64,000 nucleotides of DNA from Teredinibacter sp. KSP-S5-2 (GCF_032773895.1 NZ_CP120416.1:4555001-4619000); one strand, 5' to 3'. Shown: positions 20,654-30,290, counted from the first letter of the stretch. Program-made: numbers and translations. The notes: generated by a model not told the origin, from the sequence alone.

Positions 20654-22618
20654 ATGGCTGATCTATCGGTTCTTATGCCAGTTGCAATTGGCATTGGTAT
20701 TGTTTTTATCATTCTTATGGGATTTGCTGCATTATTTAAAGCGTTCTATGTCAAGGTTGAGCAAGGGACGGCTTTAATTGTTAATGATATGTCCCCAAGG
20801 CCCAAAGTACATTTCACTGGGGCTTTGGTCTATCCCATTATCTATAAAAAGGAACTAATGAAGATCTCTTTGATTACCCTGGAGGTTGACCGAAGAGGAA
20901 AAGATGGTTTGATTTGTGCCGACAACATGCGCGCTGACATTACCGTTGCATTTTATCTGCGTGTGAATGAGACAGCTGAAGATGTGTTAAAAGTCGCCAA
21001 ATCGATAGGCGCAGATAGAGCCTCAGATAAAGGCGCAGTAAATGAACTTTTTAACGCAAAGTTTTCGGAAGCATTGAAAACGGTGGGTAAACAAATTGAG
21101 TTTGTTAAGCTGTTTGAAGATCGTTTGGAGTTTCGTGAGAAGATTATTCGAGTTATTGGTGAAGACCTAAATGGCTACGTGTTGGAAGATGTGGCGATTG
21201 ACTACCTGGAACAAACGCCAAAAGCTTCCCTGGATCCAAGTAATATCCTCGATGCTGAAGGTATTAAGAAAATTACTGAGTTAACAGCGGAACAGAATGT
21301 TCGCACCAATATTCTGGAAAGAGATGAAGAGCTGGCGATTAAAAAGAAAAATGTTGAAACGGTAGAAGCAATGTTGGAGCTTGAAAGACAACAAGCAGAT
21401 GCCGAAGCAAAGCAAGAAAGAGAAATCGCGACAATTCGGGCTAGGGAAGAAGCCGAAACTAAAAAAGTACAAGAGGAAGAGCGACTTAAAGCTGAAACGG
21501 CAACGATTCAAGCAGATCAGGACTTAGCTGTTCAAACAGAAAACCAGAAGCGCGAAATTGAAGTTGCTGAGCAAAATCGTCAGAGAGCCGTTGTTATTGA
21601 AGTGGAAAAAGTAACACGCGCGAGAGACCTGGAGATCGTTGCCAGAGAGCGTGAAGTTGAGTTACAACGAATTGAAGCAGAAAAAGCGGTTGAGATTGAG
21701 AGAAAAGAAATTGCCAATGTTATCCGCGAACGTGTTGCCGTTGACAAAACAGTTGCGATAGAAGAAGAGCGTATTAAAGAAGTAAGAGAAGTGTCCGAAG
21801 CGGACCGGGCTAAGCAGACACAAGTTCTTGCTGCAGAAGCCGAGGCTGACGAAGAGAAAGTTAAGCAAGTAAAAGCCGCAGAAGCGGAAGAGCTGTCAGC
21901 TAAACATAAGGCTGTGGAAATCACTACGCTTGCCCAGGCTAACCTGGAAGCGGCAGCCAAAGAAGCAGATGCGAAGAAAAAACTTGCGGAAGGTATTCAA
22001 GCCGAACGTGCAGCACCTGGTTTAGCGGATGCGAAAGTCCAAGAAGCCAGAGCAGATGCACTTGAAAAAGAAGGTATTGCGGAAGCGAATGTGATTAGAG
22101 CGAAAGGTCAAGCCGAAGCCGATGCTCACCTGGGTACAGGTAAGGCTGAAGCCGAAGTGATTGCTGCGAAAGGTGATTCGGAAGCGAAAGCTGCAAAAGA
22201 AATTGGTATGGCCAATGCCGATGTTACACGTGAGCACTTTAAAGCCGAGGCAGACGGCCTGGTTGATAAGTTTAATGCCATGAACAGCATGAGTGCAGAT
22301 GCTCGAGCGCATGAAGAATATCGTATGGGTCTTGAAACGGCACTGAAAGAAGCGTTGGCTTCCATCGATGCGGGTAAAGATATTGCCAGAGAAAATGCTG
22401 AAGTACTTGCAGTAGCATTACAGAAAGCGAAGATTGATATTGTGGGTGGTGAAGATCACTTCTTCAATAACTTTGCTAAATCTCTCTCTATTGGTAAAGC
22501 CGTGGATGGCCTGGCAGATAAGAGCTCAACCATATCCGCCCTTATTGATCGCGTTATTTCCGGAAAACCTATCATCCCAAACCTATCCGCTACGGATAAA
22601 GAAGAAGACAAAGCGTAA
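20654..22618 (+). CDS. yqiK: Flotillin-like SPFH protein (YqiK family)
   Basis: A 654-residue flotillin. An N-terminal membrane helix (about residues 7-30) is followed by an SPFH domain (about 35-200, 'VEQGTALIVNDMSP'). A very long charged coiled coil rich in Ala, Glu, Lys and Arg runs from about 220 to 560. Flotillins oligomerise into membrane microdomains that organise lipids and protein complexes. It is about 100 residues longer than the 553-residue E. coli YqiK. The YqiJ-YqiK pair is conserved in many bacteria; its fusion into a PspA operon with a giant ATPase is the notable point. A GC-rich hairpin follows the gene. Confidence 0.92.
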   Translation: MADLSVLMPVAIGIGIVFIILMGFAALFKAFYVKVEQGTALIVNDMSPRPKVHFTGALVYPIIYKKELMKISLITLEVDRRGKDGLICADNMRADITVAFYLRVNETAEDVLKVAKSIGADRASDKGAVNELFNAKFSEALKTVGKQIEFVKLFEDRLEFREKIIRVIGEDLNGYVLEDVAIDYLEQTPKASLDPSNILDAEGIKKITELTAEQNVRTNILERDEELAIKKKNVETVEAMLELERQQADAEAKQEREIATIRAREEAETKKVQEEERLKAETATIQADQDLAVQTENQKREIEVAEQNRQRAVVIEVEKVTRARDLEIVAREREVELQRIEAEKAVEIERKEIANVIRERVAVDKTVAIEEERIKEVREVSEADRAKQTQVLAAEAEADEEKVKQVKAAEAEELSAKHKAVEITTLAQANLEAAAKEADAKKKLAEGIQAERAAPGLADAKVQEARADALEKEGIAEANVIRAKGQAEADAHLGTGKAEAEVIAAKGDSEAKAAKEIGMANADVTREHFKAEADGLVDKFNAMNSMSADARAHEEYRMGLETALKEALASIDAGKDIARENAEVLAVALQKAKIDIVGGEDHFFNNFAKSLSIGKAVDGLADKSSTISALIDRVISGKPIIPNLSATDKEEDKA

Positions 22619-22637
22619 GTGCGAGCAAATAAAAAAA

Positions 22638-22652
22638 GGGGCCATAGGCCCC
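22638..22652 (+). terminator. Hairpin between flotillin and giant ATPase genes (attenuator-like)
   Basis: A perfect GGGGCC-ATA-GGCCCC hairpin is preceded by an A run and followed by CTTCTTATAT. It lies in the 69-base gap before the ATPase gene. It lacks a clean U tract, so it may be a partial terminator or RNA-stability element that lowers expression of the distal genes. Function inferred. Confidence 0.55.
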
Positions 22653-22687
22653 GCTTCTTATATGTGATTTTTGCGTAGGGTAGTGAT

Positions 22688-25600
22688 ATGGAACAGCGGG
22701 ATGAAACCGGTAAAGCTTCGGATGCGGTGGATAGCGCCGTTGCCGAAGGTGGTGCCTATGAGATTATTCGAAAGCGATTAGAAACTCAGGGACAAACACT
22801 TTCCAACAAAGCCAATGAGCTAAATGCGGCGCGCTTAGGCGAGTTTGGCAGCGCTGACATGGAAGTGAAAGCCAGGGTACGAGTACGAACAGAAAACAAT
22901 TGTATTGCAAGAGATATTGTTCAGGTTAGTGATTACTTGCTTTTTGGCTACAACGTTTTTCTGGGCCTTAAAAAGGAAACAAGAGTTGAAGATGTTTTTG
23001 CTCTGTTTAATTTACAAGAGCAGGACGGAAGTTTTGACATTGTTCAGGTACCTATCAGCGGCACATTCCTGTCACAAAGCGGTTTTGTTAACGATTTTGA
23101 AGAACTGTATCGCTACTACAAGCACACCAAATTAACCCAGCTTACAATTAAAGACGGAAAGCTACTGGCCGCTTTTCAAATTGGTGAGCGACCAGAAGAT
23201 ATACGGGTATTTCGTTGGTCCGTTTCTGCTGATGGAAAACAGCTTAAATATATAGATAATCGCGGCGAACGCGATATTCAACTTCCGCCAAAGTATGATT
23301 TTGAATGGATTGAAACAACGCGTGAAAATACCGTAAATGGGCGCCATGCTCACGTCAATATTCTCGATACGGTATTTGTTGAAACTATTGGTGGGGACCT
23401 TACCGTTAAGGTCGAAAATAACACGGAGGATGGTCTCGGTATCTATCGGGAGCCGGTAGAAGACAAAACCCAATCTCTGGATGATGCACACATTGCTTAT
23501 GCCGCGATTGGTGATTTAATTTTGTTACGCATTCGCCCCTATAGAGAAGAGCAATACCGTTACCTTATTTTTAACACATTGACGCAAGATGTGCTGAGAG
23601 TCGATGCAATTGGTCAGTCCTGTGTCCAATTACCGGAAGATCATGGTTTGGTTTTCCCCGGCGGGTACTACTTACAAACCGGTGAGTATAAAAAGTTTGA
23701 CGACGATGCCGCCGGCCTGATGTTTAAACGTTCTATCCGCTCTCCAAACGGAGAAGATGTTCTCTATGTTTTCTATGAACCAGTTGAAGGTGTGGTTGGT
23801 TTGTTCGCCTACAACATCATCGAGAAAAAACTTCAAAATCCAATATACGGTAACGGTTATGCCCTGGCTGAAAATGGTCAACTAGTCATTTTTTCTGCGG
23901 AAGCTGAACCCACGCGTGTGCACCCGATGCAGGTTTGGCAAACACCTTATCAAAGTGCAGAATTTGCCAGTAAAGCGCCAGCCAGTCAGACGTTTTATGG
24001 AAAAATTGGTAACGCAGAACTAGTGCGTGGTGTGTCTGATTTATACAGTATCTGTCGGATGATCAGTAATCAGTCGGTTTCATTGCGTCTTTATGAAGAA
24101 CTCAGCAAGGCCGCCAAAAAAATATTTGATGATCACTACTGGATAGGGGATACGGACACTAAAGAGATTGCCTCATTAATAAAGGAAGTAGCCGCAACTT
24201 CTGAACTGGTTATTGATGAATTTGAAAAAGTAGAAAGTATTCGCCAGCAATCGGCAAAAACAATGCTGGATGCCGAACGGGAACAGGAATCCCTAATTCA
24301 ATCGGTGCGCCCGGATAATTGGCAAACTGCCGAAGAATATGTTGAAGCCTTGGGCAGGCTACGGCGTCAACGAGGACATCTAACAACCATAAAAGATTAC
24401 CGATACATCGATTTATCTCGTGTCGAGGAATTAGAGAAACAACTACAGGATGTTGAGGAGTCTCTATCCCGGAAAACAGTTGATTTCCTGTCGGATGAAA
24501 AAGCGTTAGATCCCTATCTCGAAAAAATCGAGGTTTTAAATAAAGAAGTTGAAGAGGCAACGACTAACGCAACCTTGCAGCCTTTAATCGAATCAATTGA
24601 GCAAACAGCCTTTGGCCTGGATCTACTCTCTGAATTAATGGGAACGCTTCAAGTTGATGATGCGACGGTTAGAACGCGTATTATTGACGCGATCTCATTG
24701 GTGTATTCCAAACTTAACCAGAGTAAAGCGAACGCCAAGCACAAGCAAAAAAATCTGGGCTCGGAAGAAGCGAAAGCGCAATTCGGTGCGCAGTTTAAGT
24801 TATTTTCCCAAAGTATTACCAACGCCCTGGGCTTGGCGTCGACACCAGAGAAGTGTGACGAACAGCTCTCGCGCCTTTTAGTTCAACTCGAAGAACTGGA
24901 AAGTCAGTTTAGCGATTTCGATCAATTCCTCGCTGACATTATGGAGAAGCGCGAGGAAGTCTATGAGTCTTTTGAAAGCCATAAACAACAACTATTGGAT
25001 GAGCGTCAACGCAAGGCACAGTCTTTAAGTGATGCTGCTTCTCGCATATTGGCCAGTATTGAAAAGCGTTCGCTAAAATTTACCGCCGCAGATCAACTCA
25101 ATACCTATTTTGCCTCGGACGCGTTGGTACTGAAAATCAAAGAACTGGTCGAACAATTGCGCAGTTTGGATAGTGCAGTGAAAGCGGATGATATTGAATC
25201 ACGCTTTAAAGGCATTAAGGAACAGGCTCTACGTTCTTTAAGAGATAAAACCGATATTTTTGAACAGGGCGGCAATGTAATTAAATTGGGTCCTCGACAT
25301 AAATTCTCGGTAAACACTCAGGAATTGGATCTGACTATTATTCCCCGTGATGGCGAATTGAATCTCCATTTAACAGGGACAACTTTTTATGAACCGATTA
25401 AAGATGACGAGTTGCAAAGCACACGCGAATACTGGGATATATCTCTGGAATCAGAAACGCCCAAAGTGTACCGAGCTGAATACCTTGCCTCTTTAATCAT
25501 TGAGTCCGCAGAAAAGCAGCGTGATGGACTTTCCATTGATGCTTTGAATCAGGGGCTATTAGATGAAGCAATACTGAGCAAACTGGTAAAGGAATTTGCG

Positions 25601-27979
25601 GCTCCTCGATACAAAGAGGGTTATGAAAAAGGCGTCCACGATCACGATGCCGTTTTATTATTAAATGAATTACTACCCGCGATAGATCGAGCGGATCTAC
25701 TTCGGTTTGATCCGTTAAGTCGCGGTCTTGCGCAGATATTCTGGGCGAACATAAAAAGCTTGGCGAAAAACAAACCGCAACAAGCTGAGCGCGCGTCATT
25801 GTCATTTACCACCTGGCCCGAACGAGCGCAATCTGCAGCACAGATGCAATCATTTTTCTCCAGCACAGAAGCCGTAGAATTACTCGCTGATGAGGTCAGG
25901 CATGCACTTACCGACTTTATTCAGCAACATCCAATACCGGTGACGGAACTGGATATTCGTCGTGCTGCTGATTACCTCGTTGCAGAGCTTAGTCGTGAAC
26001 GTATTGAGTTCATTGGTAGCAAATATGCTACGCAACTTGTTGAAGAGCTTAAGCGCTCGATGGATGACGGTAGTTGGCGTCGCTACCAAATGGCATTGGA
26101 AAAAATGGTTGGCTGGCCAGCAGAGCGTTGGAATTTATCAGTTGCATGGTTGCAGGCTTTGACGGAAAAGAAAAACTTAGGGAACCTGGCTCGCTACATT
26201 CCTGAAGCAGTTGCTCTTATCAATGCGGATGAACGTCTGGAAAGGCGCTTTACTGAAGTTGACCTTGAGTTAACTATTGACGGCCTTTTAGGGGATCACC
26301 CGACTATTGAAAATCGTCAATTACGTTTTTCTCTGGATTCCTATTTGCTACGTATGGAGAATCACCGTTTTGAAGTGGTGCCTGCATACCACCGCTATTT
26401 AAAGCTGCGCCAGGAAGCGATCAGTAACAATCGTGAAGCATTACGTCTGGAGGAGTTTAAACCTCGTCCGCTCAGTTCCTTTGTTCGGAACCGTTTGATT
26501 AACGAATCTTATCTTCCCCTTATTGGTGACAACCTCGCGAAACAAATGGGAACCATCGGTGAGAACAAGCGTACAGATCTCATGGGCTTGTTGATGATGA
26601 TTTCTCCGCCCGGCTACGGTAAAACGACATTAATGGAGTATGTTGCCAATCGGTTGGGATTAATTTTTATGAAAATTAATTGCCCATCTTTGGGTCATGA
26701 TGTGCTGTCCCTTGATCCCGAGCAGGCTCCTAATGCAACCGCCAGGCAAGAGTTGGATAAGTTAAACCTGGCTCTGGAAATGGGTAACAATGTTATGTTG
26801 TATCTGGATGATATCCAGCATACTCACCCGGAATTCTTACAGAAATTTATTTCCCTATGTGATGGTACTCGTCGAATTGAGGGTGTATGGAAAGGCAAGA
26901 CTAAAACCTACGACATGCGTGGGCGTAAGTTCTGTGTCGTCATGGCCGGTAACCCTTACACCGAATCAGGAGAGGCGTTCAAAATTCCCGATATGTTAGC
27001 CAACCGGGCGGACATCTATAATCTCGGTGATATTCTCGGTGGTATGGATGAACAGTTTGCGCTGAGTTACATTGAAAATGCGCTTACCTCCAACCCCGTA
27101 CTTGCGCCATTGGCAGTCCGGGAAATGTCGGATGTCTATAAGTTAATTGATATGGCCAAAGGGGCAAACATTGCGACCACGGATTTAAGTTATGCCTACA
27201 GTGGTGCGGAAATAAATGAAATTACTGAAATCCTGAAGAAAATGTTTGTTGTGCAGGATGTAATCCTAAAAATAAATCAACAGTATATTGCTTCGGCTGC
27301 ACAAAACGATAAATACCGAACTGAGCCTCCGTTCAAGTTACAGGGTAGTTACCGTAACATGAATAAAATGACGGAAAAAATCTCGGCAGTCATGAATGAG
27401 CAGGAGCTAATGCAGATGATTGCCGACCACTACGTTGGTGAGGCACAGCTGTTAACAACTGGTGCGGAAGACAACCTGCTTAAACTGGCTGAACTCAGAG
27501 GCAATATGAGCGAAGAGCAGAAGGCTAGATGGGACCAGATTAAAAAAGACTTCCTGCGCAACAAGGCAATGGGTGGAGACGATGCAGATACGGGTGGCAA
27601 AGTCGTTGCGCAATTGGCCGACCTCGTTAGTGGTGTTCAGTCCCTGTCGGATATAGCCGCACATGCTGCAGCCTCGCCCTCGAAAGAAGGTGATAAAACT
27701 GCCGCTGCGTTGATGGTAATGATCGACAGACTCTCCGAAGTTCTGCAGAAGTCCAAACCTTCTATTAAAGTGGTGAACGAACCTGTTCCTGGAATCGACA
27801 AAATCCTCACGGTTTTAGCAGAAACTATTGAGCACAGTATTTTTCCATTGGTACGCAGTATGGATAAAAAACTGGAGATTGATTTAAGAACACACGAAAA
27901 AATGAAAGATATCTCCCGCCAATTACGAACTCTGGAAGCACAGGTGATTGGTAAAACGGATAAGGGCTCTGCAAGCTAG
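22688..27979 (+). CDS. Giant AAA+ ATPase, 'DNA repair ATPase' type (DUF3686-like N-terminus)
   Basis: A 1763-residue protein. An N-terminal beta-rich region (about 50-430) resembles the DUF3686 module of proteins annotated as DNA repair ATPases. A helical coiled-coil region spans about 480-880. The AAA+ module has Walker A 'PPGYGKTTLMEY' (about 1306-1317) and Walker B 'VMLYLDDIQ' (about 1367-1375), then 'VVMAGNPYTESG' (sensor region). A helical tail follows. No signal peptide or membrane helix is evident, so it is cytosolic. The database name is not proof of a DNA role: beside PspA and flotillin it could remodel membrane scaffolds. The function is uncertain; ATPase activity is well supported. 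Confidence 0.85.
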   Translation: MEQRDETGKASDAVDSAVAEGGAYEIIRKRLETQGQTLSNKANELNAARLGEFGSADMEVKARVRVRTENNCIARDIVQVSDYLLFGYNVFLGLKKETRVEDVFALFNLQEQDGSFDIVQVPISGTFLSQSGFVNDFEELYRYYKHTKLTQLTIKDGKLLAAFQIGERPEDIRVFRWSVSADGKQLKYIDNRGERDIQLPPKYDFEWIETTRENTVNGRHAHVNILDTVFVETIGGDLTVKVENNTEDGLGIYREPVEDKTQSLDDAHIAYAAIGDLILLRIRPYREEQYRYLIFNTLTQDVLRVDAIGQSCVQLPEDHGLVFPGGYYLQTGEYKKFDDDAAGLMFKRSIRSPNGEDVLYVFYEPVEGVVGLFAYNIIEKKLQNPIYGNGYALAENGQLVIFSAEAEPTRVHPMQVWQTPYQSAEFASKAPASQTFYGKIGNAELVRGVSDLYSICRMISNQSVSLRLYEELSKAAKKIFDDHYWIGDTDTKEIASLIKEVAATSELVIDEFEKVESIRQQSAKTMLDAEREQESLIQSVRPDNWQTAEEYVEALGRLRRQRGHLTTIKDYRYIDLSRVEELEKQLQDVEESLSRKTVDFLSDEKALDPYLEKIEVLNKEVEEATTNATLQPLIESIEQTAFGLDLLSELMGTLQVDDATVRTRIIDAISLVYSKLNQSKANAKHKQKNLGSEEAKAQFGAQFKLFSQSITNALGLASTPEKCDEQLSRLLVQLEELESQFSDFDQFLADIMEKREEVYESFESHKQQLLDERQRKAQSLSDAASRILASIEKRSLKFTAADQLNTYFASDALVLKIKELVEQLRSLDSAVKADDIESRFKGIKEQALRSLRDKTDIFEQGGNVIKLGPRHKFSVNTQELDLTIIPRDGELNLHLTGTTFYEPIKDDELQSTREYWDISLESETPKVYRAEYLASLIIESAEKQRDGLSIDALNQGLLDEAILSKLVKEFAAPRYKEGYEKGVHDHDAVLLLNELLPAIDRADLLRFDPLSRGLAQIFWANIKSLAKNKPQQAERASLSFTTWPERAQSAAQMQSFFSSTEAVELLADEVRHALTDFIQQHPIPVTELDIRRAADYLVAELSRERIEFIGSKYATQLVEELKRSMDDGSWRRYQMALEKMVGWPAERWNLSVAWLQALTEKKNLGNLARYIPEAVALINADERLERRFTEVDLELTIDGLLGDHPTIENRQLRFSLDSYLLRMENHRFEVVPAYHRYLKLRQEAISNNREALRLEEFKPRPLSSFVRNRLINESYLPLIGDNLAKQMGTIGENKRTDLMGLLMMISPPGYGKTTLMEYVANRLGLIFMKINCPSLGHDVLSLDPEQAPNATARQELDKLNLALEMGNNVMLYLDDIQHTHPEFLQKFISLCDGTRRIEGVWKGKTKTYDMRGRKFCVVMAGNPYTESGEAFKIPDMLANRADIYNLGDILGGMDEQFALSYIENALTSNPVLAPLAVREMSDVYKLIDMAKGANIATTDLSYAYSGAEINEITEILKKMFVVQDVILKINQQYIASAAQNDKYRTEPPFKLQGSYRNMNKMTEKISAVMNEQELMQMIADHYVGEAQLLTTGAEDNLLKLAELRGNMSEEQKARWDQIKKDFLRNKAMGGDDADTGGKVVAQLADLVSGVQSLSDIAAHAAASPSKEGDKTAAALMVMIDRLSEVLQKSKPSIKVVNEPVPGIDKILTVLAETIEHSIFPLVRSMDKKLEIDLRTHEKMKDISRQLRTLEAQVIGKTDKGSAS

Positions 27980-27988
27980 TTTTTAGTG

Positions 27989-28558
27989 ATGGTGGGGTCT
28001 TTTTGGTTACGTATTAAAATAATTATTGGCCTGGTGTGTGTTTTGGTTGGTGTGCATATTGCCAATGTAATGCTCGAAGGGCAGCTGCAGTATTTTGGTA
28101 TTCTTCCTCGTCACTGGGGAACCTGGTATCACATATTTACGTCGCCTTTTATTCATCAAAGCTATGGCCATCTGATAAACAACATAATAGGTCTGAGTAT
28201 CTTCAGCGCAATATGTCTATTGCGTCCCGTACGTTATTTTGTGATAGCCAGTTTTTTCATCATTGTGGTAGCGGGTGTTTTGGTTTGGCTGTTTGGAAGG
28301 CCCGCCATTCATATAGGAGCAAGCGGCTGGATTTTTGGTTTATGGAGCTTATCGATAATGACAGCCTGGTTTGATCGAAGCTTCAAAAATCTTTGTATTG
28401 CTGTATTTGTTGTCTTTCTTTACGGTGGAATGATTTACGGCATTTTGCCAACCCGACCAGGGGTTTCTTACGAAGCCCATTTGTTTGGTTGTGTGGCAGG
28501 TATTCTTTTTGCGGCAATGGCCGCTAAATCTCCTCGTTTTAAAAGGGCACTGCGGTGA
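27989..28558 (+). CDS. Rhomboid-family intramembrane serine protease
   Basis: A 189-residue membrane protein, essentially the six-helix rhomboid core. The segment 'FIHQSYGHLINN' gives the conserved His/Asn region, 'GASGWIFG' carries the catalytic Ser (about residue 112) and 'EAHLFGCVAG' the catalytic His (about 163). A GTG immediately upstream (27986) is an alternative start. It begins nine bases after the ATPase stop and overlaps the next gene by four bases, so the genes are translationally coupled. A rhomboid beside PspA/flotillin could cleave membrane proteins during stress. Its substrate is unknown. Confidence 0.9.
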   Translation: MVGSFWLRIKIIIGLVCVLVGVHIANVMLEGQLQYFGILPRHWGTWYHIFTSPFIHQSYGHLINNIIGLSIFSAICLLRPVRYFVIASFFIIVVAGVLVWLFGRPAIHIGASGWIFGLWSLSIMTAWFDRSFKNLCIAVFVVFLYGGMIYGILPTRPGVSYEAHLFGCVAGILFAAMAAKSPRFKRALR

Positions 28559-29394
28559 TAAGTGTTATAAAAAAAATTCTGGGGAAATTTTTTCCCCCAA
28601 AGCCTAAGGCCAGTGATGTTGTATGGCAGCAACGCTGGAGCGATATTCTGCAGAAAAAAGTTGCATTTTATCGAGTACTGAATGCGCAGGATAAAGCGCT
28701 ATTTCACCAACGTGTACTGTTGTTCTTGGAAACTACGGCGATTGAAGCAGGGCAGTTTGAAGTGACAGAAGAGGATGCATTGCTGGTCGCAGCAAGTGCA
28801 ATTATCCCCGTTTGGGGGTTTCCTAATTGGCACTACTTTAATCTTAAAGCCGTGTACCTTTTACCCTCCTCATTTAATGATCAATTTGAGTGTGGTAAGC
28901 CTGACTCTAATATTTCCGGTATGGTGGGTACGGGTCCATTTACGGGGAAAATGGCATTGAGTCGTCCTCATCTATATGAAGGATTTGAAAACAGCCGTGA
29001 TAAACAAAATGTTGGTATTCATGAATTTGTGCACTTGGTCGATATGGCCGATGGTGATTGTGATGGCTTTCCTGAGCGACTGAAGGAATTTCAGTTTTCG
29101 ATTCCATGGTTTGATCTGGTTGAGAAAAAGATTGAAGAAATTGACTCCAACAAAAGCAATATCCGGGATTACGGCGCAACCAATAGAGCGGAATTTCTGG
29201 CTGTTGCTTCAGAATATTTCTTTGAAAGGCCGAGAATGCTTCAGGAAAAACACCCGAAGCTTTTTGCAGCTTTAACTGAATTCTATAAGCAGGATGTTAT
29301 GGCCATTGCTGAAGATGTCCGAGTTAGAAAGAACAGCCCCTGTCCGTGCGGAAGTGGGAAAAAATATAAACGTTGTTGTTTACCAAAAGAGTAA
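28555..29394 (+). CDS. MtfA-like (M90) zinc metallopeptidase with C-terminal SEC-C motif
   Basis: A 279-residue protein. The core resembles the MtfA/M90 peptidases: the zinc motif 'HEFVH' (HExxH, about residues 157-161) is followed by 'LVDMADGDCDG', and a more distal 'NRAEFLAVASEYFFE' supplies the third acidic ligand. The last 20 residues contain the SEC-C zinc motif 'CPCGSGKKYKRCC', also found at the end of SecA. It starts with GTG overlapping the rhomboid gene. MtfA itself binds the Mlc repressor in E. coli, but here the fused SEC-C tail suggests a protein- or ribosome-binding role. Activity is predicted; the target is unknown. Confidence 0.85.
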   Translation: MISVIKKILGKFFPPKPKASDVVWQQRWSDILQKKVAFYRVLNAQDKALFHQRVLLFLETTAIEAGQFEVTEEDALLVAASAIIPVWGFPNWHYFNLKAVYLLPSSFNDQFECGKPDSNISGMVGTGPFTGKMALSRPHLYEGFENSRDKQNVGIHEFVHLVDMADGDCDGFPERLKEFQFSIPWFDLVEKKIEEIDSNKSNIRDYGATNRAEFLAVASEYFFERPRMLQEKHPKLFAALTEFYKQDVMAIAEDVRVRKNSPCPCGSGKKYKRCCLPKE

Positions 29395-29409
29395 AAGTAA
29401 GGAGTCAGT

Positions 29410-29943
29410 ATGGATTGTCCACAGTGTAAAGGTTACCAGCTTGAACCCAGTGAATTGGAAGTTGGGCTAATCGCTTGTCGTTGTGCAAAATGTGAAGGTG
29501 CATTGCTGCCCCTAATGAATTATCGATACTGGAATGACAACAACTTGAATGTTGAGTCAGAGCCTTCAACCACCACAATGGTAGAAGACAACACCCAGGC
29601 AAAGCTCTGTCCAAAATGCCAGCGCATGATGACAAAGTTCAAGATAAGTGCTGAATCAGGAAATAAAATAGAACTATGTACCGGTTGTGATGAAGCCTGG
29701 TTAGATAAAGGCGAGTGGCAATTGCTTAAATCCCTTGATGTACAAAATAAGCTACCCAGTATTTTTACTGACGCTTGGCAAAGAAATATTCGACTTAAAC
29801 AACAGGAGAAAAGCTTAAATAGCCACTATGAGGAAAAGCTGGGTACAGAAGCTTTTGAAAAGATATGCAACTTCAAAGAGTGGATGGAAAAGCAACCGGA
29901 TAGAGGCGAGATTATTCAATACCTAATTACTAAAGTGCAGTAA
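29410..29943 (+). CDS. Double zinc-ribbon (zf-TFIIB-like) protein
   Basis: A 177-residue soluble protein with two CxxC...CxxC modules. One is at the N-terminus ('MDCPQCKG' ... 'CRCAKCEGALL', about residues 2-32) and one at about 73-100 ('LCPKCQRMM' ... 'ELCTGCDEAWLDKGEW'). The latter matches the zf-TFIIB pattern in which a C-x-x-C pair is followed by W-x-D-x-G-E. The rest is charged helix. It follows the peptidase gene by 15 bases with an AAGGAG ribosome site. Such proteins may sense metal or bind nucleic acid or protein; nothing more specific is visible. Confidence 0.8.
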   Translation: MDCPQCKGYQLEPSELEVGLIACRCAKCEGALLPLMNYRYWNDNNLNVESEPSTTTMVEDNTQAKLCPKCQRMMTKFKISAESGNKIELCTGCDEAWLDKGEWQLLKSLDVQNKLPSIFTDAWQRNIRLKQQEKSLNSHYEEKLGTEAFEKICNFKEWMEKQPDRGEIIQYLITKVQ

Positions 29944-29974
29944 TTGTTTTAATAAGTCAAAAAGGAACAACACA

Positions 29975-30211
29975 GTGAGCGAAAATAGAGATTATCTAGA
30001 AATGTCCTTTCACTCGATTAATTGCTTTGCTGACGGCGAGCTTTGCGTTGATGAACTGAACCAAATTGTCGATATCGCATTAAAGGACGGTGTGGTAGAC
30101 GAGAATGAAAAACGCATATTGAGAAACATTATTGGTCGGTTGAACGAAGATGAACTTCAAGGTGATTTACTGGACAGGGTCAATCAGTTACGAACAGACT
30201 TAAAGCTCTAA
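29975..30211 (+). CDS. Small acidic TerB-like helical protein
   Basis: A 78-residue protein starting with GTG, with AAAAGGAACAA before it. The sequence 'ALKDGVVDENEKRILRNIIGRL' resembles the metal-binding helical repeat of TerB/DjlA proteins ('DG.i...E...l'), but only a single repeat is present. TerB proteins occur in stress systems tied to membranes and metal. It is the last gene of the block that starts at 18534. The assignment is tentative because of the small size. Confidence 0.6.
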   Translation: MSENRDYLEMSFHSINCFADGELCVDELNQIVDIALKDGVVDENEKRILRNIIGRLNEDELQGDLLDRVNQLRTDLKL

Positions 30212-30290
30212 CCAAATTATGTACTGGTTGGGGGGAAATCTGGCTCCGATAATTTGATATGTAGTAGCTCCAACTCAATCTGACAGACGG

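Noticed and set aside
21281-22365. Several minus-strand open frames opposite the flotillin gene
   Set aside because: They are antisense shadows of the Ala/Glu/Lys-rich coiled coil (Ser/Ala/Phe-rich translations) and have no start signals.
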